Shown here piece after piece: positions 17,331 through 26,571 of a stretch of DNA of 64,000 nucleotides. The translations under genes and the position numbers were made by a program. Below the pieces are notes generated by a model. The model saw only the letters and a list, made by a program, of their open reading frames with translations. It was not told the origin of the DNA and ran no database searches. Positions within the stretch are counted from its first letter, which is position 1, and every line of letters starts with the position of its first letter. The stretch is from Rhodanobacter lindaniclasticus (GTDB taxonomy: Bacteria; Pseudomonadota; Gammaproteobacteria; Xanthomonadales; Rhodanobacteraceae), in contig NZ_MWIO01000003.1 of assembly GCF_004799035.1 (NCBI RefSeq), positions 49,244 through 113,243 on the forward strand, given 5' to 3'.

Positions 17331-17597
17331 TCAGGCGCACTGCCTCTGGTCTCGATCGTCCTCATCTGTATTCGTGCCAATCAGCATCAAGCATTCGATA
17401 CTTGGAATTAGCGCCAGACAGACGTTACTTGCTGCCAACAAGTCCTCCAGGCGTGACTGATCCTTGGCCAAGATCGCAGCCTGCACCTCTGGATCAATTT
17501 CAGCACGTGTGAGGACTTGATCCATATCGTCGGATGAGGCGTGACGAAGCCTTGCATCCTGCCCAATCTTTTCGAGTAGATCGATAATGTTCGACAT
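17331..17597 (-). CDS. Candidate split-borosin precursor peptide B
   Basis: An 88-residue peptide beginning MSNIIDLLEKIGQDARLRHA, paralogous to precursor A over residues 1-63. It keeps NVCLAL at 58-63 but then differs: IPSIECLMLIG is a second hydrophobic run, followed by a polar acidic tail ending QRQCA. The start is the ATG at 17595-17597 behind an aaggga Shine-Dalgarno; the open frame upstream is not needed. It lies upstream of the methyltransferase on the same strand but is separated from it by a repeat and a hairpin terminator, so it can be made independently. The modified core is inferred to be the NVCLALIPSIECLML region. Confidence 0.82.
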   Translation of the reverse strand: MSNIIDLLEKIGQDARLRHASSDDMDQVLTRAEIDPEVQAAILAKDQSRLEDLLAASNVCLALIPSIECLMLIGTNTDEDDRDQRQCA

Positions 17598-17646
17598 TGA
17601 TAGTTCCCTTGGAATGGTTTGTGCAGCGCATCCGCAACTGCGCGTT

Positions 17647-17721
17647 TCATACTGCCACAGGCGGCAGATCACCCGCCATAGACTTCAGCGGATTGATACC
17701 ACCATCGCGGATCAGTTTCAT
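17647..17721 (-). CDS. Possible 24-residue ORF overlapping the slipin stop
   Basis: A short frame opens with an ATG that overlaps the slipin stop codon (ATGA at 17718-17721) and reads [20 protein letters not shown] plus four residues. It ends 49 bp before precursor B. The overlap is the kind seen between translationally coupled genes. No family is recognised; it may be a decayed gene start or chance. Low confidence. Confidence 0.2.
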   Translation of the reverse strand: MKLIRDGGINPLKSMAGDLPPVAV

Positions 17722-18476
17722 TGCTTCGACGGGAATGCCTCCATCAGCGGCCGGATAAGGTCCAGCGGCAGCGGGAACACCACGGTGGAGGATTTGCCGC
17801 CGCTGGACATGTCCGCCAGCGTCTGCAGGTAGCGCAACTGCAGCGCCTGCGGCTGCTGCGCCAGCACGCCGGCGGCATCGCGCAGTTTCTCGGCGGCCTG
17901 GAACTCGCCCTCGGCATGGATCACCTTGGCGCGGCGCTCGCGCTCGGCCTCCGCCTGGCGCGCGATCGCCCGCACCATGGTCTCGTTGAGGTCGACGTCC
18001 TTGATCTCGACGTTCATCACCTTGATGCCCCACGGGTCGGTGGCCTCGTCCAGGGTGACCTGCAAGGTGTGGTTGATCGACTCGCGCTGGGACAGGATCT
18101 CGTCCAGCTCGTGCTGGCCCAGCACCGAGCGCAGCCGCGTCTGCGCCAGCTGGCTGGTGGCCTGCAGGAAGTTCTCCACCTCCAGCACCGACTTGTCCGA
18201 GTCGACCACGCGGAAATACACCACCGCGTTGACGCGCACCGAGACGTTGTCGCGCGAGATCACGTCCTGCGGCGGCACGTCCAGCACGGTGACGCGCAGA
18301 TCCACCCGGATCATGTGCTGCACCACCGGGATCAGCAGCACCAGGCCGGGGCCCTTGGTGCCGGTATAGCGGCCCAGGGTCAGCACCACGCCGCGCTGGT
18401 ACTCCGGCAGGATCTTGATCGCGGCAAACAGCAGCAGTATGCCGAGGATGATCAGTACACCGACGAATCCGAACAT
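17718..18476 (-). CDS. Slipin / SPFH-domain (stomatin-like) membrane protein
   Basis: A 252-residue protein of the prokaryotic stomatin/slipin family. One N-terminal membrane anchor ([21 protein letters not shown]), then the SPFH/band 7 domain with [21 protein letters not shown] and [20 protein letters not shown], and a coiled coil rich in [19 protein letters not shown]. It forms the usual pair with the upstream NfeD gene (21 bp gap), as in many bacteria and archaea where the NfeD protease and the slipin act together on membrane microdomains. Confidence 0.93.
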   Translation of the reverse strand: MFGFVGVLIILGILLLFAAIKILPEYQRGVVLTLGRYTGTKGPGLVLLIPVVQHMIRVDLRVTVLDVPPQDVISRDNVSVRVNAVVYFRVVDSDKSVLEVENFLQATSQLAQTRLRSVLGQHELDEILSQRESINHTLQVTLDEATDPWGIKVMNVEIKDVDLNETMVRAIARQAEAERERRAKVIHAEGEFQAAEKLRDAAGVLAQQPQALQLRYLQTLADMSSGGKSSTVVFPLPLDLIRPLMEAFPSKQ

Positions 18477-18497
18477 GGTTTTCTCCTGTCAAAAATC

Positions 18498-19910
18498 TCA
18501 GACGGCCGCGACGGCAGCGGCCGGCTCGACCCGCAACAGCAAACCCTGCCGCGACACCACCCGCACCGCCGCGCCTGCCGGCAGCTCGACCGCGCAGCGC
18601 ACGCGCCAGCGCTCGCCGTGCAGCATCGCCCAGCTCTCGCCGTCGGCGGTCACCGGTTCCAGCAGGCGGCCGGTTTCCTCGACCATCGCGGCCTCGCCGC
18701 CGAACGGCGGTGCGCGGCGCGCGCGAAAAACCAGCCACACCACCGTGCCCAGCAGCGCCGCGAAGCCCACCGCGATGCCGCCGATCACGCCCAGGTTGAC
18801 CGCGTAGCCGGGCACGCCGGTCTTCATCAGCATCACCGAGCCGATCACGAAGGCCACCAGCCCGCCCACGCCGAACGCACCCACCGTGGGATTGACCGCC
18901 TCGGCCACCAGCAGGCCGATGCCCAGCGCCATCAGCGCCAGCCCGGCGTAATTCACCGGCAGCAACTGCAAGGCGTACAGCCCCACCAGCAGGCTGATCG
19001 CACCCACGATGCCCGGCAGCATTGCACCGGGGTGCATCGCCTCCAGCGCCAGGCCGAAGATGCCGCCGAGCAGCAGCAGGTAGGCGATGGTCGGGTTGGT
19101 GATGATGCCGAGGAAGCGCGTGCGCGCGCCCGGCGCGTAGTCGCGCACGGTGGCGCCCTTCAGCTGCAGGGTCAGCTGGCGCTCGCCGACGCGCACCACG
19201 CGTCCGTCGGCTTTCGCCAGCAGGTCGGCCACGTCGCTGGCGACGAAGTCGATCACGTGTTGCTGCGCCGCCTCGCTGGCGGTCAGCGTGGCGGCACCGC
19301 GCACCGCCTGCTCGGCCCAGGCCGCGTTGCGGCCGCGCAGCTGCGCCAGCGAGCGGATGTAGGCGATCGCGTCGTTCAGCACCTTGTTCGATTCGGCACT
19401 GCCGCCAGCCTCGTCCGGCGCGGGCGGTGCGGCGGAGCCGGCCTTGGCCGGCTCCGCCTTCGGCACCGGCAACGGCAACGGCGTGGCGCCGCCCAGCGAT
19501 ACCGGCGTGGCCGCGCCCAGGTGGGTGGCCGGCGCCATCGCGGCAATCTGCCCGGCGTAGAGGATGTAGGTGCCGGCCGAAGCGGCGCGGGCACCACCGG
19601 GCGCCACGTAGACCATTACCGGCACCGGCAGCGCCAGCATGCGGCCGATGATCTGGCGCATCGACTCGGACAGCCCGCCCGGGGTGTCCAGTTGCAACAT
19701 GATCGCCACCGCCCCGTCGGCCACCGCGCGCTGCGCCGCATCGTCGAAGTATTCCGCCGCGGCCGGTCCGATCGGCCCGTCCAGGGTGATCCGCGCCACC
19801 ATCGCCGAAGGCGCCGCCGTGGTGCCCGCGACCGGAGCGTCGGCGTGCAGCGAGGCCAATGGCACGAGCCAGCCCAGCATCAGAACGAGCACAGCGCAGC
19901 GACGCATCAT
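18498..19910 (-). CDS. NfeD-family membrane-bound serine protease
   Basis: A 470-residue long-form NfeD protein: signal peptide (MMRRCAVLVLMLGWLVPLASLHA), ClpP-like serine protease domain (~25-225) with QLDTPGGLSESMRQIIGRML and the nucleophile region ARAASAGTYI, then four to five transmembrane segments (~230-400) and a C-terminal OB-fold NfeD domain with GESWAMLHGERWRVRC. The start is set at the ATG at 19908-19910 directly before the signal peptide. The family cleaves hydrophobic segments of slipin partners; the slipin gene follows 21 bp downstream. Confidence 0.92.
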   Translation of the reverse strand: MMRRCAVLVLMLGWLVPLASLHADAPVAGTTAAPSAMVARITLDGPIGPAAAEYFDDAAQRAVADGAVAIMLQLDTPGGLSESMRQIIGRMLALPVPVMVYVAPGGARAASAGTYILYAGQIAAMAPATHLGAATPVSLGGATPLPLPVPKAEPAKAGSAAPPAPDEAGGSAESNKVLNDAIAYIRSLAQLRGRNAAWAEQAVRGAATLTASEAAQQHVIDFVASDVADLLAKADGRVVRVGERQLTLQLKGATVRDYAPGARTRFLGIITNPTIAYLLLLGGIFGLALEAMHPGAMLPGIVGAISLLVGLYALQLLPVNYAGLALMALGIGLLVAEAVNPTVGAFGVGGLVAFVIGSVMLMKTGVPGYAVNLGVIGGIAVGFAALLGTVVWLVFRARRAPPFGGEAAMVEETGRLLEPVTADGESWAMLHGERWRVRCAVELPAGAAVRVVSRQGLLLRVEPAAAVAAV

Positions 19911-20035
19911 GATTCCGTCCTCCACGCACGGTTTCGCGACGTGGCCCACTGTAGCCGGTCCCGTGTACAGAAAGCGCTCATTCACGGGGCGGCATGCGTT
20001 CGATGGACAATCGCCGTCCACTCCGGAGAACCACC

Positions 20036-20491
20036 ATGCCCAAGATCGACATCAACCAGGTGCCCGAGCGCAAGGGCTCCGGCTATCCGCCGCCGTTCGC
20101 CGCACTCGCCGGCGCGCGCATCAAGCAGGCGCTGGGCGATGCCGGCGGCCTCGTCGATTTCGGCGTCAATCTCACCCGGCTTCCGCCCGGCACGTGGTCG
20201 AGCCAGCGACACTGGCATACCGAGGAGGACGAGTTCGTCTGCGTGCTGTCCGGCGAGCTGGTGCTGATCACCGACGACGGCGAGCAGCCGCTGCACACGG
20301 GCGAGTTCGCGGCGTTCCCGAAGAACTGTTCCGACGGTCATCACCTGGTCAACCGGAGCGCGCAAACAGCCGTCTATCTGGAGATCGGCAGTCGCCACGC
20401 GAACGACCGCTGCCACTACCCCGACATCGACCTGCACTGGGACAGCGCCGCCGGCGTCTACACGCACAAGGACGGCTCGCCGTATCCGTAG
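20036..20491 (+). CDS. Cupin-domain protein
   Basis: A 151-residue single-domain cupin. Metal-binding motif 1 is RHWHTEEDEFVCVLSGELVL and motif 2 is the GEFAAFPKNCSDGHHLVNRS region. The start is the ATG at 20036 (MPKIDINQVPERKGSGYP) behind ctccggagaa, rather than the upstream ATG at 19994. Cupins of this form are often annotated as sugar or cofactor-binding isomerase-like proteins; the ligand is unknown. Its TAG stop is formed by the first bases of repeat copy d. Confidence 0.85.
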   Translation: MPKIDINQVPERKGSGYPPPFAALAGARIKQALGDAGGLVDFGVNLTRLPPGTWSSQRHWHTEEDEFVCVLSGELVLITDDGEQPLHTGEFAAFPKNCSDGHHLVNRSAQTAVYLEIGSRHANDRCHYPDIDLHWDSAAGVYTHKDGSPYP

Positions 20492-20567
20492 GAACCCGCT
20501 TGCGGGCGATGCTTTCGTAGCCGGGATTCGGGATTCGCGAGAGCATCGCCCGCAAGCGGGCTCCTAC
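20488..20567. repeat. REP-like palindromic element, family 1 (copy d)
   Basis: Left arm gtaggaacccgcttgcgggc and right arm gcccgcaagcgggctcctac with one mismatch; the loop includes two gggattc-like heptamers. It supplies the TAG stop codon of the cupin gene and lies between that gene and the convergent DUF3014 gene. Confidence 0.85.
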
Positions 20568-20590
20568 CCGTCAATGAGTCGGCAGCCTGG

Positions 20591-21454
20591 CTATTTCGGC
20601 GTGGCGGCTCCAGTGGCCGAACCCGCTGCGGCAGGCTGCAGGTGCTGGCCGACCAGCAGGCTGCGGATCGTGCGCAGTCGCTCCTTGATCTTCGCCTCGT
20701 TGGCCGCTCCGGTGCGCAGCAGCAGGCGCTGGCCGGCGGAGCGCGCCTCCAGCGCCGGATCGGCGAACACGTACTGGCCCTTGGACGGCAGCAGTGCCGG
20801 CGGCGCGGCGGGTTCGGGCGCGGCCAGCAGGTTGTCGATCACCACGATCAGGCGGTCGTTGAAGTAGCCGTGCGGATAGCCCAGGTTTTCGTAGGCCTGC
20901 TGGAACAGCGGATAGGCGTGCACGTACCAGGCCACCAGCGCCTGCGGGTCGACCTGCTCGACGATCGCCATGTACGGCGCATAGCGCGCGGCGTTGGCGT
21001 CGCCGATCACGGTCTGGCCGTCCATTTCACCGGTGACGAAGGCGCCCTTGGGCGGGCGCGCAGGCATCATGATGCCGCCGAGGCTGCGCCCGGGCATGGC
21101 GTCGATGCTGGCCACGATGCGGTTGATGATCTGCGGGCGCACCAGCAGCAGCGACAGCTCGTTGTCGCCGGCCAGCCGCTGCAAGGCGGCCAGCACGTCG
21201 TCGTCGCTCTGATCCAGCGCCGGCAGCGGTGCGGTGGAGGCGCTGGCCGGGGCGGCCTGCACCTGCGCGATCGGATGCTGGATCGGTGCCGCCGCTGCAC
21301 TGCGGCTCGATGCCGGGGTCGCGGTTTCCGCCGCCGGCGGGCTGGTCAGCTCCGGCTGCATGGCCCGGCGCACCAGCCACACGCCCGCGCCGACCAGCAC
21401 GATCACCACGATCGCCGCGGCGATCCAGCTTCCGGTTGATGCCTGCTTGCGCAT
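20591..21454 (-). CDS. DUF3014 membrane-anchored protein
   Basis: A 287-residue protein with a short cytosolic N terminus, one transmembrane segment (residues ~9-29, SWIAAAIVVIVLVGAGVWLV), a low-complexity Ala/Ser/Pro linker and a C-terminal DUF3014 domain recognisable by ALQRLAGDNELSLLLVRPQI, YPLFQQAYENLGYPHGYFND and IDNLLAAPEP. The domain is widespread in Proteobacteria and has no assigned function. It is convergent with the cupin gene. Confidence 0.85.
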   Translation of the reverse strand: MRKQASTGSWIAAAIVVIVLVGAGVWLVRRAMQPELTSPPAAETATPASSRSAAAAPIQHPIAQVQAAPASASTAPLPALDQSDDDVLAALQRLAGDNELSLLLVRPQIINRIVASIDAMPGRSLGGIMMPARPPKGAFVTGEMDGQTVIGDANAARYAPYMAIVEQVDPQALVAWYVHAYPLFQQAYENLGYPHGYFNDRLIVVIDNLLAAPEPAAPPALLPSKGQYVFADPALEARSAGQRLLLRTGAANEAKIKERLRTIRSLLVGQHLQPAAAGSATGAATPK

Positions 21455-21526
21455 GCGATTCCCCTCGGGTTGTCTTCAGGATAATGCTGGGACTGGCGCC
21501 CGCTCGATTCGTTCAACCGGCACGGT

Positions 21527-22284
21527 TCACGCCTTCAGCCGGTAGCCGCTGCGGAAGATCCACCACACCAGCCCCAGGCAGATGCCGAGGAACACCAGGG
21601 TCATGCCCAGGCTGATCCCCACGCCGACGTCGGACACGCCGTAGAAACTCCAGCGGAACCCGCTGATCAGGTACACCACCGGGTTGAACAGGGTCACCTT
21701 CTGCCACAACGGCGACAGCATGTGGATCGAGTAGAAACTGCCGCCGAGGAAGGTCAGCGGCGTGACGATCAGCAGCGGCACCAGTTGCAGCTTCTCGAAG
21801 TTGTCCGCCCAGATGCCGATGATGAAGCCGAACAGGCTGAAAGTCACCGCGGTGAGCACCAGGAACGCGACCATCCACAGCGGGTGCGCGATCTCGAAGG
21901 TGACGAACAGCCGCGCGGTGGCCAGGATGATCGTGCCCAGGATGATCGACTTGCTGGCCGCCGCGCCGACGTAGCCGGCGACGATCTCGAACGGCGACAC
22001 CGGTGCCGACAGGATCTCGTAGATGGTGCCGACGAACTTGGGGAAATAGATCCCGAACGAGGCGTTGGAAATGCTCTGGGTGAGCAGCGACAGCATGATC
22101 AGGCCCGGCACGATGAAGGCGCCGTAGCTGACCCCGTCGATGCCGTTCATGTGCGCGCCGATCGCCGCGCCGAACACCACGAAGTACAGCGAGGTGGAGA
22201 TCACCGGCGAGACGATGCTCTGCAGCAGCGTGCGCCGCGTGCGCGCCATCTCGAAACGGTAGATCGCGCGGATGCCATGGATGT

Positions 22285-22288
<4 letters not shown>
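21527..22288 (-). CDS. yadH: ABC-2 type exporter permease (YadH-like)
   Basis: A 253-residue inner-membrane permease with six hydrophobic segments, e.g. [22 protein letters not shown] and [22 protein letters not shown], typical of the ABC-2 family. It is translationally coupled to the upstream ATPase (ATGA overlap at 22285-22288). The pair matches the E. coli YadG/YadH layout. The substrate is not established. Confidence 0.9.
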
Positions 22289-23211
<923 letters not shown>

Positions 23212-23533
23212 GCGATCTCCTGGGCCTGGGGACGGGCGACGGGAACGGGCGATGGTATGCCCTTGGCCGCGCCACGACCAGCCGCCGGCAATACGGCCAA
23301 TTTCCCCGCGCCCCTGCCTCCGCAGGAGCGGTGACCATTCGGGGCGGGTGCGTTGCGCTCGCGGATTGGGGATCCCTTCCAGCAGTACCGACGCGTCGCC
23401 GTTGTTTCCGATGAAGTCTCGCGCCGGTTGGTACGCGAGATCGACCTGCAGGAAGCGCGCTACCGCTAGACCGGACACCGAAGTTCCGCAATCCTTCCCC
23501 CATCGCGCCACGCACTTCCTGCGGAGCCAGACC
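23212..23533. other. Intergenic region between divergent ABC exporter and lipocalin genes
   Basis: 322 bp. It should contain the divergent promoters. Both strands keep open frames through it, but neither translation resembles a known family. No hairpin, tRNA or repeat of the families above was recognised. Confidence 0.5.
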
Positions 23534-24169
23534 ATGCGCATGTGCTGCCGGCTGCTGATCGTGGCGAGCATGGCCATCGCCTGGTCCGCTGCCGCCACCA
23601 GCTTGCCGAACCGGCCGGTGCCGTCGCTGGACCTGCATCGCTACGCCGGCCAGTGGCACGAAATCGCGCGCCTGCCGATGTACTTCGAGCGCGAGTGCCT
23701 CGATGCCGTCACCGCCACGTACACGCCGAACCCCGACGGCACCATCCACGTGCACAACACCTGCCGCACCCGCAAGGGCCGGATGTCCGTCGATGGGGTG
23801 GCGCGGATGAAGAAACGCCAGCCTGCCGCGCTGGAAGTGCGCTTCGCGCCCGCCTGGCTGACCTGGCTGCCGATGGCATGGGCCGACTACTGGGTGATCG
23901 AGGTGGACGCCGACTACCGGTGGGCGGTCATCGGCGGCCCTGGTCGCAACCACCTGTGGATCCTCTCGCGCCGGCCCACGATGGATCCCGCGCTGTTGCA
24001 GACCCTCGTGGAACACTCGCGCCAGCGTGGTTATCCGGTCGACCGATTGATGATGACCGCACCCGCCGGTGCGCCGGATCGACCCGCGGGACGCGCGCCC
24101 GCGCCGACCGAAACCCCACCTCTCCACGACCGCGACATCAAGCCGGCGGCACCGGAAACGCGCGGATGA
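23534..24169 (+). CDS. blc: Lipocalin (Blc-like)
   Basis: A 211-residue exported lipocalin. Signal region [21 protein letters not shown]; then the lipocalin signature [20 protein letters not shown], the [21 protein letters not shown] strand and [28 protein letters not shown], all as in bacterial Blc proteins that bind lipids. The C-terminal ~30 residues are Pro/Ala-rich and extend past the usual family end. The last 32 bp overlap the 3' end of the convergent methyltransferase gene. Confidence 0.9.
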   Translation: MRMCCRLLIVASMAIAWSAAATSLPNRPVPSLDLHRYAGQWHEIARLPMYFERECLDAVTATYTPNPDGTIHVHNTCRTRKGRMSVDGVARMKKRQPAALEVRFAPAWLTWLPMAWADYWVIEVDADYRWAVIGGPGRNHLWILSRRPTMDPALLQTLVEHSRQRGYPVDRLMMTAPAGAPDRPAGRAPAPTETPPLHDRDIKPAAPETRG

Positions 24170-24662
24170 TCTCGAACGTGGCGATCGCGCAGGCGGTGGC
24201 CACGTTCATCGACGAATGCACGCCCAGCATGGGAATGTGCACGGTCTGGTCGGAGCCATCCAGCAGGGCCTGGCTCACGCCGCGGTTTTCCGAACCGAGT
24301 ACCAGGCAGATGCGCTCGCCCGCGGCTACCGGCAGGTCGCGGATGTCGATGCTGGCGCTGGTGAGCTCCAGGCTGACAATGCGGTAGCCGGCGGCTTTCA
24401 GTTCGTGCAGCAGCGGCAGCGGATCGTCGTCGTGGCGGAACGGCACGTGCTGCTCGGTCGCGCGCGAGGTCCTGCGCAACTTGCGGTTGGGCGGCACCGC
24501 CGAAGCGCCGGTGAGGTGGATCATCTCCACCCCCAGCGCGTCGGCAATGCGGAACACGCTGCCCACGTTCATCGGCACCTCGAAGTCGTGCACCAGGTAG
24601 CGCAGCGCGAACGCGGGGCGCGCCGGTCGATGCTGCGTGTGGTCGAGCTGGCGGTTCGGCAT
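24138..24662 (-). CDS. SpoU/TrmH-family RNA methyltransferase
   Basis: A 174-residue SPOUT-fold enzyme predicted to 2'-O-methylate tRNA or rRNA. Seen: motif 1 [21 protein letters not shown], motif 2 [17 protein letters not shown] and motif 3 [22 protein letters not shown], which together form the knotted SAM site. It lacks an N-terminal substrate-binding extension, so the target cannot be named. It follows the PepSY-like gene by 12 bp on the same strand. Confidence 0.87.
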   Translation of the reverse strand: MPNRQLDHTQHRPARPAFALRYLVHDFEVPMNVGSVFRIADALGVEMIHLTGASAVPPNRKLRRTSRATEQHVPFRHDDDPLPLLHELKAAGYRIVSLELTSASIDIRDLPVAAGERICLVLGSENRGVSQALLDGSDQTVHIPMLGVHSSMNVATACAIATFEIIRAFPVPPA

Positions 24663-24674
24663 GCCGCAGCCGGC

Positions 24675-25145
24675 TCAGACCAGCAACAACAGCAGGGGCG
24701 CGGCCACCCCGCCCAGCAGCACGGCGCCGAACAGCTGCGGCCGGCGAGTGAAGCGCCAGGCCATGTACAGCCCGCTGCATACCGACACGAGCAGGCCCAG
24801 CGCGACCACGGCGAAGAAGATCTTCATCGGCAGCAGGTTGCGCCGCGTCCCTGGCGCCGCGGGCGCAACCTGCACCGCTGCCCGCGCGACCGGCGCCGCC
24901 TCGGCCGCCGTTGCCGCCGGGCGCGGGCGCCGCACCGGCACCTGCAGGGTCTGCTTCTTGTGCAGTTGCGCCATGCTGGCCAGCCACGCCGGAGGCGCGT
25001 AGCTGCTGCCGCGGCTGGCCTCATGCAGGCCGAAAGTCTGCAGGCCACCGCTCAGCGCCAGGAACAGCAGCATCGGCGCGGTGAACACGCCGAGGTAGAG
25101 ATGGCCGGTACGAACGAAACGTATCAGGCGGTGCGACAGCGGCAT
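24675..25145 (-). CDS. PepSY-associated transmembrane-helix protein
   Basis: A 156-residue inner-membrane protein. N terminus SHRLIRFVRTGHLYLGVFTAPMLLFLALSGGLQTFGLHE matches the first helix of PepSY-TM proteins; a Pro/Ala-rich periplasmic loop (~75-100) and two further helices follow. It lacks a full PepSY domain, so it is a short relative. These proteins often accompany iron or respiratory functions, but nothing nearby confirms this. Start: ATG at 25143-25145. Confidence 0.78.
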   Translation of the reverse strand: MPLSHRLIRFVRTGHLYLGVFTAPMLLFLALSGGLQTFGLHEASRGSSYAPPAWLASMAQLHKKQTLQVPVRRPRPAATAAEAAPVARAAVQVAPAAPGTRRNLLPMKIFFAVVALGLLVSVCSGLYMAWRFTRRPQLFGAVLLGGVAAPLLLLLV

Positions 25146-25307
25146 GGAGGCGGCGTCCACGGAACGAGGGCGCACAGGGTACGCCGCCGCACGGTGCAGC
25201 GGCCAGCCGTTGGCGCGACGATCCGCACTGCTGCTAACCTCGCCGCTGGACGCTGAAGCGCGACCGCGCTGCCGGAATTCGGCGCCCACCACCCGGCCGG
25301 AGCAAGC

Positions 25308-26519
25308 GTGGCTTTCGAAATCGAAGAGCGTCGAATCGACGTGGCCGATCTGCAGCTGGGCATGTTCGTGTGCCGGCTGGATCGGCCATGGGAAGAGACA
25401 CCGTTCGCGCTGCAAGGTGTCGCGCTGACCCGGCTGGAAGATATCGATATCCTGCAGCGACTGTGTCGCGAGGTCTGGATCGACGCCCGCCGACTGGTGC
25501 CGCAGGATGCCCCGCTGGCGCTGACGCGCTCCGATGCCTCGCGCTTCCGCTTCAACAGCAGCACCCACTACGCCGACCTGGCAGCGGTCGAAGATGAGGC
25601 GCCGCGCGCCCGCGCCGCGCTGGAGAACGCCTCGCAGATCATCGACGGCCTGTTCGAGGACGTGACCAGTGGTCGCGAGTTGTCGGTGGAACACGTCGAA
25701 CAGGCGGTGCGCCCGCTGGTGGCCACCGTGCTGCGCAGCGCGGACGCGTTCTTCCTGGTCGAGGGCCTGCGCCGCAGCGACAGTTACTCCTACAGCCACG
25801 CAGTGAGCTGCAGCGCGCTGGCCGCGGCATTCGGCCGGCACATGGGTTTCGATGAAGAAACCATCTTCAGCCTCGCCGCCGGCGGCCTGCTGATGGACGT
25901 GGGCAAGACGCGCCTGCCGGAGCAGCTGCTGCAATACCCGGGCTCGCTGGCGCCCAGCGAGGTGGACATCATCCGCTCGCACGTGGATCACGGACTGGCC
26001 CTGCTGGACGAAGCCGGCATCGCCAACCTCGACGTGCTCGACATCGTGCGCACCCACCACGAGCGGCACGACGGCAGCGGCTATCCGGATGGCCTGGCCG
26101 GCCACGCCATCCCGATCAGCGGGCGCATGCTGGGCATCATCGACAGCTACGATGCGATGTCCAGCGCCCGCCCCTATCGCGCACCCATTTCCCGCACCCA
26201 GGCGCTGCAGCAGATCTACGCCGCGCGCAACCGCCTGCACCAGGCCGAGGTGGTCGAGCAATTCCAGGTTTGCCTGGGCGTCTATCCCACCGGTTCGCTG
26301 GTGGAGCTGAGCACCGGCGAGGTGGCGATCGTGATGGCGCAGAACCAGGTGCGCCGGCTGCGCCCGCGCGTGGCGATCCTGAGCACGCCGAACAAGCAGC
26401 CGCTGGAGGACTTTCGCCCGGTGGACCTGATGCAGCTGGGCGACAAGGACGAGGTCGACATCGTGCGCAGCCTGGCGGTCGGCGACTACGGCATCGATGC
26501 CAGCCGCTTCTTCCTGTAA
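25308..26519 (+). CDS. HD-GYP domain protein with DUF3391 (c-di-GMP phosphodiesterase family)
   Basis: A 403-residue cytosolic protein: N-terminal DUF3391 (~5-65) and a HD-GYP domain (~155-340). HHERHDGSGYPDGL (250-263) holds an intact GYP motif and IIDSYDAM (277-284) is conserved, but the usual HDxGK reads MDVGK at 196-200, so the first metal-ligand His is replaced by Met. Activity is therefore uncertain. Start is a GTG at 25308. It is followed 52 bp later by an EAL-domain gene, forming a c-di-GMP turnover pair. Confidence 0.88.
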   Translation: MAFEIEERRIDVADLQLGMFVCRLDRPWEETPFALQGVALTRLEDIDILQRLCREVWIDARRLVPQDAPLALTRSDASRFRFNSSTHYADLAAVEDEAPRARAALENASQIIDGLFEDVTSGRELSVEHVEQAVRPLVATVLRSADAFFLVEGLRRSDSYSYSHAVSCSALAAAFGRHMGFDEETIFSLAAGGLLMDVGKTRLPEQLLQYPGSLAPSEVDIIRSHVDHGLALLDEAGIANLDVLDIVRTHHERHDGSGYPDGLAGHAIPISGRMLGIIDSYDAMSSARPYRAPISRTQALQQIYAARNRLHQAEVVEQFQVCLGVYPTGSLVELSTGEVAIVMAQNQVRRLRPRVAILSTPNKQPLEDFRPVDLMQLGDKDEVDIVRSLAVGDYGIDASRFFL

Positions 26520-26571
26520 TGATGGCAACCTTGCCGCCCGTCCGCCCGCTCCCCCACTGGCCCGCCGCCGC

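Noticed and set aside
17721..20267. 848-codon plus-strand frame opposite slipin and nfeD
   Set aside because: Antisense shadow rich in His, Gln and Arg; the opposite strand holds two clear genes.
23212..23533. Gene remnant in the gap upstream of the lipocalin
   Set aside because: A minus-strand translation looks moderately protein-like, but there is no start signal or family match; not enough to call a pseudogene.
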